Shown: one piece after another, positions 25,837 to 33,548 of the stretch | How the letters are laid out: every line of letters begins with the position of its first letter | Numbering within the stretch: the stretch's first letter is position 1 | DNA from: an uncultured Lachnospiraceae bacterium | GTDB taxonomy: Bacteria; Bacillota; Clostridia; Lachnospirales; Lachnospiraceae | Direction of reading: 5' to 3' | Assembly: GCA_947053345.1 (NCBI GenBank) | Contig: CAMRSM010000030.1 | Coordinates: 1-48,943 of the forward strand | DNA length: 48,943 bases | Notes under the pieces: generated by a model | What the model was told of the DNA's origin: nothing | What the model saw: the letters and a program-made list of their open reading frames with translations, nothing else | Database searches by the model: none | Made by a program: the position numbers and the translations under genes

Positions 25837-27381
25837 ATGGAAAAGAAACCTACAGTATTGATGATTTTGGACGGGTTCGGGTTAAATGATAAGAAGGAGG
25901 CAAACGCGGCGGTGATCGCGAAAACTCCGGTGATTGATAAGCTGATGGCAGAATATCCTTTTGTAGAGGGATATGCCTCGGGCATGGCGGTCGGACTGCC
26001 AGACGGACAGATGGGCAACTCCGAGGTTGGGCATCTTAACATGGGCGCGGGGCGCATTGTCTATCAGGAACTGACCCGCATCACAAAGGAGATCGAGGAC
26101 GGCGATTTTTTTAAAAATGCCGAGTTATTGCGTGCGGTAAATAATTGCAAGGAGAACGATTCCTCGCTGCATTTGTACGGGCTGCTCTCAAGCGGCGGTG
26201 TGCACAGCCACAATACGCATCTGTATGGGCTTTTAGAGCTCGCAAAGCGCGAGGGTTTAAAGAAGGTTTATGTGCATGCATTCCTTGACGGGCGCGATAC
26301 CGCACCGACTTCCGGCAAAGAATTTTTGGTCGAGCTGGATGAAAAGATGAAAGAGATCGGTGTCGGAGAGGTTGCGACCGTGACGGGGCGCTATTATGTC
26401 ATGGACCGTGATAACCGCTGGGACCGTGTGGAGAAAGCTTACGCAGCGATGGTTTACGGTGAGGGCAAGAAAGCAGCCTGCCCGATCTGTGCGGTGTCGG
26501 ATTCCTACAAGGAGGATGTGACCGACGAGTTTGTTGTGCCGACTGTGATCGAGAAGGACGGCGCGCCAGTGGCAACGATCAAGGACGGCGATTCCGTCAT
26601 TTTCTACAATTTCCGCCCGGACCGTGCGAGGGAGATCACCCGCGCGTTCTGCTGTGATGATTTTTCGGGCTTTGAGAGGAAGGGCGGCAGGGTGAAGACG
26701 ACGTATGTCTGCTTCTCCGAGTACGATGTGACCATCCCGAACAAGACTGTGGCATTTGAGAAGATTTCCCTGACCAACACGTTCGGTGAGTATCTGGCGG
26801 CGCACGGCAAGACCCAGGCCCGCATTGCCGAGACGGAGAAATATGCGCATGTCACGTTCTTCTTTAACGGCGGCGTGGAGGCTCCGAATCCGGGCGAGGA
26901 CCGTATCCTGGTCAATTCCCCGAAAGTTGCAACTTACGATCTAAAGCCGGAGATGAGCGCCTATGAGGTTGCGGATAAGCTGGTGGAAGCGATCAAGTCA
27001 TCAAAATACGATGTGATCATCATCAACTTTGCAAACCCGGATATGGTCGGGCATACCGGCATCCTCGACGCGGCAGTGAAAGCGGTGGAAGCGGTGGACG
27101 AATGTGTCGGCAAGGCTTACGAGGCGCTGCTTTCTGTGGATGGTCAGATGTTTATCTGTGCGGATCACGGCAACTGCGAGCAGCTCGTGGACTATGAGAC
27201 CGGTGTGCCGTTTACTGCGCACACGACCAATCCGGTGCCGTTTATTCTGGTCAATTACGATAAGGACTATACGCTGCGCGAGGGCGGCTGCCTTGCCGAT
27301 ATCATTCCGACGATGATCGAGATGATGGGGATGGAACAGCCGGCGGAGATGACAGGGAAGTCGCTGCTGGTAAGGAAATAA
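25837..27381 (+). CDS. gpmI: 2,3-bisphosphoglycerate-independent phosphoglycerate mutase
   Basis: This 514-residue metalloenzyme converts 3-phosphoglycerate to 2-phosphoglycerate using two Mn ions. Signatures are MILDGFGLN at the N-terminus, the catalytic Ser in MGNSEVGHLNMGAGR, HAFLDGRDTAP, YNFRPDRAREIT, and the late metal ligands in ANPDMVGHTG, CADHGNCEQ and FTAHTTNP. GGAGG precedes ATG 25837. It belongs to the same pathway as gap, pgk and tpiA but is here separated from them. Length is normal. Confidence 0.97.
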   Translation: MEKKPTVLMILDGFGLNDKKEANAAVIAKTPVIDKLMAEYPFVEGYASGMAVGLPDGQMGNSEVGHLNMGAGRIVYQELTRITKEIEDGDFFKNAELLRAVNNCKENDSSLHLYGLLSSGGVHSHNTHLYGLLELAKREGLKKVYVHAFLDGRDTAPTSGKEFLVELDEKMKEIGVGEVATVTGRYYVMDRDNRWDRVEKAYAAMVYGEGKKAACPICAVSDSYKEDVTDEFVVPTVIEKDGAPVATIKDGDSVIFYNFRPDRAREITRAFCCDDFSGFERKGGRVKTTYVCFSEYDVTIPNKTVAFEKISLTNTFGEYLAAHGKTQARIAETEKYAHVTFFFNGGVEAPNPGEDRILVNSPKVATYDLKPEMSAYEVADKLVEAIKSSKYDVIIINFANPDMVGHTGILDAAVKAVEAVDECVGKAYEALLSVDGQMFICADHGNCEQLVDYETGVPFTAHTTNPVPFILVNYDKDYTLREGGCLADIIPTMIEMMGMEQPAEMTGKSLLVRK

Positions 27382-27460
27382 AGGGGATCATACGGGGGAT
27401 GTACCGCGAAGGGACAGATTCGCGGGGATTTGTTTCGGGATCTATGATGTTGGAGGTTTA

Positions 27461-27499
27461 AAGGGAAGCGCCGGGTAACCGGTGCTTCCCTTCGTGTTT
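27461..27499 (+). terminator. Terminator of gpmI
   Basis: AAGGGAAGCGCCGG and CCGGTGCTTCCCTT pair over 14 positions around GTAA, followed by CGTGTTT. A smaller hairpin (CCGCGAA / TTCGCGG, 27404-27425) lies between it and the stop codon. Confidence 0.8.
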
Positions 27500-27556
27500 C
27501 AGGTGGGTATTTCAGATCCCAAATGAGATGGATCTTTGGGAGAGATTATGGGCAGA

Positions 27557-27578
27557 AAGGGGGGATTTGTTCCCCCTT
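27557..27578. terminator. Hairpin between gpmI and the inverted-repeat segment
   Basis: AAGGGGG and CCCCCTT form a stem over an 8-base loop, with ATTTTAT on the right and TTTC on the left side (minus strand). It could stop the leftward transcript from the promoter at 27766-27794 or residual read-through from gpmI. The T-runs are weak in both directions. Confidence 0.4.
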
Positions 27579-27685
27579 ATTTTATGTCATGTTTTGGTGT
27601 TTTGTTTTTCGGGAAGGGATTTTTGGTGTTATTTTAAGAGTGGATTTCGAAATTTTAGGCTCCTGTTGGAGTATATTAGTCTACT

Positions 27686-27717
27686 AAAATGTAATAAAGC
27701 ATCGTACTTCATTACAT
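27686..27717 (+). repeat. Left arm of 32-bp inverted repeat
   Basis: The 32 bases are the exact reverse complement of 28088-28119. The arm is quasi-palindromic: TGTAATAAAG and CTTCATTACA flank a 7-base asymmetric centre (CATCGTA). That is the layout of a tyrosine-recombinase core site. Confidence 0.92.
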
Positions 27718-27765
27718 TGGAAAATTCTGTAAAAATAATGATAGTTTGTACTATCAATCTATAAA

Positions 27766-27794
27766 ATTGTATCACAGGGGAAACTGTTTGTCAA
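27766..27794 (-). promoter_or_regulatory. Strong leftward promoter inside the invertible segment
   Basis: On the minus strand TTGACA (27789-27794) is followed after exactly 17 bases by TACAAT (27766-27771), preceded by TGA, giving an extended -10. It points toward the left repeat and the 3' end of gpmI, where there is no gene to express. Confidence 0.8.
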
Positions 27795-27911
27795 TAAATT
27801 CAGAAGTAGTATTTCATATTGTCAAAGAAAAATGTCCAGATATTACTAAAAACAATCAAAAAGGAATGGAAAGATACCATAAAACAGGTAAAAACTTATA
27901 TGTTCTGCTTT

Positions 27912-28023
27912 ATTCGCAGTCAAAATCAGCGTCAAAAACCAGGCTGTAATTTTACATCACAGGCAGCTTGCAGCGGCCAAAGCGCTGTTTTGTTTTTTTG
28001 CTATTCGCAGTCATTCGCAGTCA
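27912..28023 (+). repeat. Three copies of ATTCGCAGTCA
   Basis: The 11-mer ATTCGCAGTCA occurs at 27912-27922, 28003-28013 and 28013-28023, all in the same direction and within the inverted-repeat segment. The last two overlap by one base. They could be accessory protein binding sites or chance copying. Confidence 0.65.
27971..27999 (+). terminator. Rightward terminator inside the invertible segment
   Basis: CAGCG and CGCTG form a short stem with a 7-base loop, followed by TTTTGTTTTTTT. The T-run is on the plus strand only, so in this orientation it would stop transcripts moving toward the helicase gene. Confidence 0.6.
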
Positions 28024-28087
28024 AGTTTGATGGCGGGGGATGCAAGACTTCGCTCTGTTACTGGCTTTGCAGGATAAACGGGTAAGT

Positions 28088-28119
28088 ATGTAATGAAGTA
28101 CGATGCTTTATTACATTTT
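28088..28119 (-). repeat. Right arm of 32-bp inverted repeat
   Basis: Exact reverse complement of 27686-27717. It ends 46 bases before the helicase ATG. The perfect identity over 32 bases implies recent or ongoing recombination, or selection. Confidence 0.92.
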
Positions 28120-28165
28120 TCCAACCAATCCGTATGTACCGGCACCAGCCAGAAAGGAGCCGCTG

Positions 28166-30157
28166 ATGGGAAGTATACTGTTTGAACATAACCGTAAAGC
28201 TTACGAAGCAGTGGTGGAAATGCTTGGCAGGACGGGCAAGGCCGCCGTGATCCATCCGACGGGAACGGGAAAGTCCTTTATCGCATTCCAGCTTTGCGCG
28301 GATCATACGGAAAGCAATTTTTGCTGGCTTTCGCCTTCTGAATACATTTTTGCAACACAGGAGGAGGAATGGAGCTTAGCGGGAGGGGAAAAAGCCGGAA
28401 ATATTCAGTTTTTTACGTATGCACGCCTGATGCGCATGGGGAAGGACGAGCTTGCGGATATAAAGCCGGACTACATCATACTGGATGAATTTCACCGCTG
28501 TGGTGCCGCGCAGTGGGGCGAGGGTGTTGCCGGACTGCGGGAGATGTATCCGCACGCGAAGGTACTGGGACTTTCTGCAACCAGTGTGCGCTATCTGGAC
28601 AACCGCAGGGATATGGCGGGGGAACTTTTTGACGGCAATATCGCCTCGGAGCTGACACTTGGGGCGGCGGTGGCTTGTGGGATCCTGCCGGAGCCTAGGT
28701 ATGTGCTTTCCGTCTATAATTATCAAAAGGAATTGCAAAGGTATGAGGCACGCGTGTGCCAGACAAAAAATAAAGCGGTGCAGGATGCGGCGGGAAGGGA
28801 GCTTGAGGCGCTGCGGCGGGCACTGGAAAAAGCAGATGGGCTTGTGGATGTTTTTGCGAGACATATGGCGGCGGAGGAGAAATTACCATCCCAAGAAAGC
28901 AGTGGGAACGCCGGCGGCGCAATTTCTCCAAAAGTCCCCGGAGCACAAAAAGACTGCGGCAGGTATCTCGTTTTCTGTGCCAATTATGACCATTTGCTTG
29001 AAATGCGGGCGCTTGCCACAGCATGGTTTGCAAAAGTGGACCCTGCACCCCATATCTACACGGCATACTCGTTTGACGCGGCAACCAGGGCAGAATTTGC
29101 GGCATTTCGGGCGGACCGGAGCGGTCATTTAAAACTGTTATACTGTATTGACATGCTCAATGAAGGCATTCATGTGGATGGGCTTTCCGGTGTTATCCTG
29201 TTGCGGCCGACCGTATCGCCGACCGTCTATAAACAGCAGATCGGGCGGGCGCTTGCGGCGGGGAAGAAAAAGGTGCCGGTCATCTTTGATATTGTGATGA
29301 ATATTGAAAATCTATGCAGTATTGGCGCGGTGGAGGAAGAACTGCGGCAGGCGGTTGTCCGTTACCGTGCGGACGGGAGAAGAAACCAGATTGTCAATGA
29401 GCATTTTCGGGTAATCGACGAATTGGGGGACTGCCGGAGGTTGTTTGCGCGCCTGAATGAGACACTTGGCGCTTCGTGGGAGGCGATGTATGGGATGGCA
29501 CGGGAATATTATGTGCAAACAGGGAATCTTGAAGTGCCGGCGGCTTATGTGACACCGGAAGGGTACTCGCTTGGCGCGTGGATCGCCACGCAGCGGAAAG
29601 TCCGGGCAGGGAAGGCGGCAGGCTGTCTGGATGAGGAACGAATGAAACGCCTGACTGCGATCGGCATGCGCTGGCAGAGCGTTCAGGAGGCAGCGTGGGA
29701 GCAAAATTTCGCGGAGGCAAAACGCTACTACGCGGAGCATGGGAATTTGGCTGTTCCAAAGCGCTATGCGACAGGGAGCGGGAGAAATCTGGGAATCTGG
29801 CTGCAGAGACAGCGCGCTGGGCACAAGAACGGGCAGCTGGCAAAATGGCAGGTTATATTGCTGAGTGAAATCGGCATGGTGTGGGAGAGGGAAGAGGCGT
29901 GGAAAGTTGGGTTCCGGCACGCCGAGGAGTATTTTGGGGAGAACGGGAATCTAACAGTGCCGAATGCGTATGTTTGCGCGGATGGATATCGGCTGGGAAA
30001 GTGGATTTCGAACCAGCGGAGTGCGTATGCGGCGGGGATGGGGGAGGGGAAACATAATTCAGCAGCAGAAAAAAGATTGAGTGCGGAGAAGATCGGACAA
30101 TTAGAGCAGATTGGAATGGTCTGGAGTGTAAAGGCAGGAAGACCAGGGCGGATATAG
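28166..30157 (+). CDS. DEAD/DEAH-type helicase with three helicase-associated repeats
   Basis: This 663-residue superfamily 2 protein has Walker A HPTGTGKS (residues 30-37), motif II DEFH (107-110), motif III SAT (about 136-138), and a helicase C-terminal half with NEGIHVDGLSGVILLRPT and QQIGRALAAGKK (motif VI). From about 438 to 655 are three helicase-associated repeats, each with a GNL-x-VP core and an ending like IGMxW (EIGMVWE, QIGMVWS). These repeats are thought to bind nucleic acid. AAAGGAG six bases before ATG 28166 fixes the start. It lies between the invertible segment and the polysaccharide genes and may be the first gene under the switch. Its cellular job is unknown. Confidence 0.88.
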   Translation: MGSILFEHNRKAYEAVVEMLGRTGKAAVIHPTGTGKSFIAFQLCADHTESNFCWLSPSEYIFATQEEEWSLAGGEKAGNIQFFTYARLMRMGKDELADIKPDYIILDEFHRCGAAQWGEGVAGLREMYPHAKVLGLSATSVRYLDNRRDMAGELFDGNIASELTLGAAVACGILPEPRYVLSVYNYQKELQRYEARVCQTKNKAVQDAAGRELEALRRALEKADGLVDVFARHMAAEEKLPSQESSGNAGGAISPKVPGAQKDCGRYLVFCANYDHLLEMRALATAWFAKVDPAPHIYTAYSFDAATRAEFAAFRADRSGHLKLLYCIDMLNEGIHVDGLSGVILLRPTVSPTVYKQQIGRALAAGKKKVPVIFDIVMNIENLCSIGAVEEELRQAVVRYRADGRRNQIVNEHFRVIDELGDCRRLFARLNETLGASWEAMYGMAREYYVQTGNLEVPAAYVTPEGYSLGAWIATQRKVRAGKAAGCLDEERMKRLTAIGMRWQSVQEAAWEQNFAEAKRYYAEHGNLAVPKRYATGSGRNLGIWLQRQRAGHKNGQLAKWQVILLSEIGMVWEREEAWKVGFRHAEEYFGENGNLTVPNAYVCADGYRLGKWISNQRSAYAAGMGEGKHNSAAEKRLSAEKIGQLEQIGMVWSVKAGRPGRI

Positions 30158-30550
30158 TGGTTAGATAAGAAGCAATATGAAAAGGATATTAGCTTTTTAT
30201 ATCCGGATCGGATATCGGAAAGACCGGAATATGAACTGCAGGATATGACAGGAGGAGCAGAAACAAATTGTATATGTCAAAAGAATGAGTAAGAGAAAGT
30301 AAAAAGCAATTAAGGGTAAAGTGAAATATAAATCTCTAACGGCTACAAAGTTGGATGATATGACTGAAATGAATATAAAAGATGAAATACCGAAAAACAT
30401 AATGATTACTGGGAATGTATGCATGGCACGAAATCAAAGTTTATGTATACCAAAATATCAAGAAATAAATGATAGAAATAAAGGTTGATAAAGAAAAAAC
30501 AATAAAATGTCATAGTCTGTAAGGAAGAAGAATAGGAGCAGGAATAGACG
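30158..30550 (+). other. Intergenic stretch before the polysaccharide locus
   Basis: 393 bases, clearly more A+T-rich than the helicase gene. It holds short open fragments (for example one ending PDRISERPEYELQDMT) that look like decayed coding sequence. TTGATA (30485-30490) and TGTCAT (30508-30513) at 17-base spacing is a weak candidate promoter for the downstream locus. I see no terminator, so read-through from the helicase gene is possible. Confidence 0.45.
30321..30488 (+). CDS. Possible 55-residue protein
   Basis: GTG 30321 with AAGGG upstream opens a 55-codon frame (start VKYKSLTATKLDDMTEMNIK, then MITGNVCMARNQSLC). It is hydrophilic with no recognised domain. It may be a remnant of a larger gene lost between the helicase and the polysaccharide genes. 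Confidence 0.25.
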   Translation: MKYKSLTATKLDDMTEMNIKDEIPKNIMITGNVCMARNQSLCIPKYQEINDRNKG

Positions 30551-31864
30551 ATGAAACGGATTGATTTTCAAGCTGACCCAAGATTTGCAGGCATAGAACC
30601 ATTCAATAAAAAAATATGGCTTTCTTCACCAACGATGCACGGGGAGGAACAAAGGTATGCAGACGAAGCCATTCGTACCAACTGGGTTTCCACCGTGGGC
30701 GAAAATATTAACGAGGTGGAACGCATAACGGCAGAAAAGATTGGGCGAAAATACGCGGTAGCACTTTCTTCCGGTACGGCGGCGTTGCATCTTGCCATAA
30801 GACTTTGTGGGGAAAAGCTTTATGGGCAGGCAAAGGCAGGGCAGGGAACACTTGCCGGGCATAAGGTATTTTGCTCCGATATGACCTTTTGTGCGACTGT
30901 AAATCCGATTGCATACGAGGGTGGGGAGGCCATATTCCTTGACACAGAATATGAGACGTGGAACATGGATCCGGCGGCACTTGAACGGGCATTTGAGCAG
31001 TATCCGGATGTGCGGCTTGTCATGCTGGCACATTTATATGGTGTGCCGGGAAAGCTTTGGGAAGTCCGGAAGATATGTGAAGAACACGGGGCTTGGATTG
31101 TGGAGGATGCAGCGGAAGCCTTTGGTGCGTCCTATCAAGGCGCACCGGCCGGGAATTTCGGGACAGCATCCGTGATTTCCTACAATGGAAATAAAATCAT
31201 TACGGGGTCGTCCGGCGGAATATTTTTAACGGATAGCAAGGCAGATGCGGACAAGGTGCGGAAATGGTCCACGCAAAGCCGGGAAGAGGCAGCGTGGTAT
31301 CAGCATGAGGAACTCGGCTATAATTACCGGATGAGCAATGTGGTCGCCGGGATCGTGCGGGGGCAACTGCCGCATCTTGAGGAACATGTTGCGCAGAAGA
31401 AATGGATTTATGAGAGATATCAAAAAAGATTTGAAGAAATGGGGCTTCCTGTCCGGATGAATCCTTTTGATGAGAAAAGGAGTGAACCAAATTATTGGCT
31501 GAGCTGTCTGCTGGTGGAGACCGAGGCAATGTGTGAGCAGGTGCGCGGGGAGAGGGAAAGTCTTTATGTGCGGGAAAAAGGAAAATCCTGTCCGACAGAA
31601 ATACTGGAGGCAATGGCAACGTTTGGGGCAGAGGGAAGACCAATCTGGAAACCAATGCATTTACAGCCGGTATATCGGACGAACGCGTTTGTGACAAAGG
31701 AAGGGAATGGGAGAGGAAAGTCAAATGCATACATAAGAGGGGAGGGCACTTTAGATGTCGGGGCAGATATTTTTTCGAGGGGACTTTGTCTGCCAAGTGA
31801 TAACAAGATGACGGAAGAGGAAGTGGACAAAGTGGCAGAAATCGTGGCAAGATGCTTCGGTTAA
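30551..31864 (+). CDS. DegT/DnrJ/EryC1 aminotransferase (EpsN-like)
   Basis: This 437-residue PLP-dependent enzyme installs an amino group on a nucleotide-activated keto sugar. The family landmarks are NWVSTVGENINEVE, ALSSGTAALHLAIRLCG, the PLP-ring Asp in VEDAAEAFGASYQG and the Schiff-base Lys215 in SYNGNKIITGSSGG. It contains a somewhat long internal segment (about 325-400). It is the first biosynthetic gene of the locus, implying a dideoxy-amino sugar such as bacillosamine in the repeat unit. EpsN of Bacillus is the nearest named relative I can suggest; no dehydratase partner is in the window. Confidence 0.9.
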   Translation: MKRIDFQADPRFAGIEPFNKKIWLSSPTMHGEEQRYADEAIRTNWVSTVGENINEVERITAEKIGRKYAVALSSGTAALHLAIRLCGEKLYGQAKAGQGTLAGHKVFCSDMTFCATVNPIAYEGGEAIFLDTEYETWNMDPAALERAFEQYPDVRLVMLAHLYGVPGKLWEVRKICEEHGAWIVEDAAEAFGASYQGAPAGNFGTASVISYNGNKIITGSSGGIFLTDSKADADKVRKWSTQSREEAAWYQHEELGYNYRMSNVVAGIVRGQLPHLEEHVAQKKWIYERYQKRFEEMGLPVRMNPFDEKRSEPNYWLSCLLVETEAMCEQVRGERESLYVREKGKSCPTEILEAMATFGAEGRPIWKPMHLQPVYRTNAFVTKEGNGRGKSNAYIRGEGTLDVGADIFSRGLCLPSDNKMTEEEVDKVAEIVARCFG

Positions 31865-31876
31865 GGGAGATATCGG

Positions 31877-32689
31877 ATGAGAAAATTATGGATTGCTGTT
31901 TTTGCTGCTGCGGCAGGGATACCAACAGGAATTACCCTGTGCAGGGAAACGAGAAAAAAGCAGAGGGAGGCAAGGGCGGAGGGAAAGCATGTCCCGTATG
32001 GAGTGTATGAGGCGGTATTGAAGCGACGCTTTGATTTTTTCTTTGCGCTGGCCGCAATTATTTTATTGAGTCCGGTAATCTTTATAACAGCGGTGTTCGT
32101 AAAGAAAAAACTCGGAAAACCGGTGATTTTTATACAGAAAAGACCGGGGAAAGATGAAAAGATATTTGAAATGTATAAGTTCCGGAGTATGTCGGATGCG
32201 AGGGGAAAAGACGGGGCGTTACTACCGGATGAGGAGCGGCTTGGGAAGTTTGGTAAAACTCTAAGAGCAACAAGTTTGGATGAGCTACCTGAATTGTTTA
32301 ATATAATAAAAGGGGATATGAGTGTGGTGGGGCCAAGACCGCAACTAGTTCGGGATCTAGTATTTATGACGAAAGAGCAAAGGAGGCGGCATGAGGTACG
32401 TCAGGGCTTGACTGGATTGGCGCAGGTGAAAGGAAGGAATGCGATCGAGTGGGAGAGAAAATTAGCGTTGGATTTGGAATACATAAGGAAGATAACTTTT
32501 GCCGGGGATATTAAAATAATTTGTAAAACCTTGATAAAAGCTTTTGTAAAACGAGAAGGCATTACGGATGGTGATATGGCTACAGCTTATGATTATGGGG
32601 ATTGGCTTTTGAAAACAGAAAAAGTCAGCCAAAAGGAATACAAGGAGAAGCAATGCGAAGCAGAAATAATTTTGGATATGAATTTGTGA
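31877..32689 (+). CDS. Initiating sugar transferase (undecaprenyl-phosphate)
   Basis: This 270-residue protein transfers the first sugar phosphate to undecaprenyl phosphate. After an N-terminal hydrophobic segment and a basic stretch, the bacterial sugar transferase domain starts at KRRFDFFFALAAIILLSPVI, followed by FIQKRPGKDEKIFEMYKFRS, DELPELFNIIKGDMSVVGPR and HEVRQGLTGLAQVKGRN. It is a short WecP/PglC-like form with one re-entrant helix, plus an extra N-terminal membrane segment. It is 12 bases after the aminotransferase gene, so its substrate is probably the UDP-amino sugar made by that enzyme. The last 40 residues are atypical. Confidence 0.9.
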   Translation: MRKLWIAVFAAAAGIPTGITLCRETRKKQREARAEGKHVPYGVYEAVLKRRFDFFFALAAIILLSPVIFITAVFVKKKLGKPVIFIQKRPGKDEKIFEMYKFRSMSDARGKDGALLPDEERLGKFGKTLRATSLDELPELFNIIKGDMSVVGPRPQLVRDLVFMTKEQRRRHEVRQGLTGLAQVKGRNAIEWERKLALDLEYIRKITFAGDIKIICKTLIKAFVKREGITDGDMATAYDYGDWLLKTEKVSQKEYKEKQCEAEIILDMNL

Positions 32690-32701
32690 TCGGAGGATAA
32701 C

Positions 32702-33541
32702 ATGGAGATAAAGGGATGGAAATATTATAACCATGCGATAATTCCAGTATGTGCTCCGCATGAGCATGCCGATATCAAAATGCTTTCGAACAAAGGAATA
32801 TGGAAGCTAGGAGGACATGCTTTCCTTGCCCGGTGGACATCCGATTTTGATTGTGGTTACGAAACCAACTGGTGGTATGTGATCAAGGATACGCCATTTG
32901 AGGTTGGGCAGCTCAAGGCAAAGCGCCGTTATGAGATCACAAAGGGAAAGAAAAATTTTGAGGTGGAAAGAATAAATCCTCATCAGTATATGAAAGAAAT
33001 GTTTGAGATTGCATTTGCCGTATTCAAAACATATCCACTCAAATATCGTCCGAGTATCGACGAACAAACATTTTGCAGAACAGTTGAGGAAGCAAAAAAT
33101 ATCATAGCGTATGCTGCCTTTGATAAAGAAAGAAAAATGTGTGCATATGCATGGGTCGAAATGCATCATTCCTATGCCGAGCTCTGTGTTTTGAAGGCTG
33201 ATATAAATAGCGAAAAATATGGTGTGAATGCCGCCATGCTAGCTTGCATATTGGAAGATTTTGAAGAACGGTTAAAGGAGCCGGAGTTTTATATTTGTGA
33301 TGGGGCAAGGAACATCTTGCACGAGACATCCTTCCAAGACTATTTGGAAAAATATTTCGGTTTTCGGCGGGCATATTGTATTCTGCATATAAGATACCGC
33401 TTTTTGTTTGGCTTAATAATAAAGATGTTATATCCGTTTCGAAGTATGATCCGTGGAAAAGGGAAAATAGCAGGAAAGATCAGTGCAGTGCTGAAGATGG
33501 AGGAAATAAGGAAATCCACATGGGACAAAGAAAGGATGTAA
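32702..33541 (+). CDS. GNAT/FemAB-like protein of the polysaccharide locus
   Basis: This 279-residue protein starts at ATG 32702 with GGAGG upstream. The centre (about 85-225) looks like a GNAT-type acyltransferase: KEMFEIAFAVFKTYPLKYRP, AYAAFDKERKMCAYAWVEMH, CVLKADINSEKYGVNAAML. A hydrophobic stretch near the C-terminus (FLFGLIIKMLYPF) may bind the membrane. It could acylate the amino sugar of the repeat unit, but no named family could be recognised with certainty. It is in line with neighbours and A+T-rich like them. Confidence 0.6.
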   Translation: MEIKGWKYYNHAIIPVCAPHEHADIKMLSNKGIWKLGGHAFLARWTSDFDCGYETNWWYVIKDTPFEVGQLKAKRRYEITKGKKNFEVERINPHQYMKEMFEIAFAVFKTYPLKYRPSIDEQTFCRTVEEAKNIIAYAAFDKERKMCAYAWVEMHHSYAELCVLKADINSEKYGVNAAMLACILEDFEERLKEPEFYICDGARNILHETSFQDYLEKYFGFRRAYCILHIRYRFLFGLIIKMLYPFRSMIRGKGKIAGKISAVLKMEEIRKSTWDKERM

Positions 33542-33548
33542 GATAAGA

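Larger units (their letters stand above)
27686..28119. promoter_or_regulatory. Candidate invertible promoter segment (phase switch)
   Basis: A 434-base unit bounded by perfect 32-bp inverted repeats. Inside, a strong promoter (27766-27794) points left, away from the helicase gene, and a rightward hairpin terminator (27971-27999) faces any transcript coming from gpmI. As drawn, the downstream helicase and polysaccharide genes would be OFF. Inversion between the repeats would move the -35 and -10 boxes to about 28011-28016 and 28034-28039 facing right, with a start site about 120 bases before the helicase ATG at 28166. No protein-coding gene in the unit is convincing. A non-autonomous mobile element with terminal inverted repeats is the main alternative; I see no target-site duplication. 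Confidence 0.7.

Noticed and set aside
27528-27764. A 78-codon frame spanning the left inverted repeat
   Set aside because: It has no ribosome site and crosses the repeat, so it would change on inversion. The residues look random.
27912-28023. The ATTCGCAGTCA copies as a CRISPR fragment
   Set aside because: The repeat unit is only 11 bases, spacing is irregular with overlap, and there are no cas genes.
27819-28085. An 88-codon plus-strand frame inside the invertible segment
   Set aside because: It starts at TTG without a ribosome site, runs through the hairpin and T-run, has odd composition and would be cut by nothing recognisable. Treated as chance.
27686-28119. The inverted-repeat unit as a plain MITE or IS relic
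   Set aside because: Not fully excluded, but no target-site duplication flanks the arms, no transposase fragment is inside, and the arms are quasi-palindromic with a well-placed promoter inside. The switch reading explains more.
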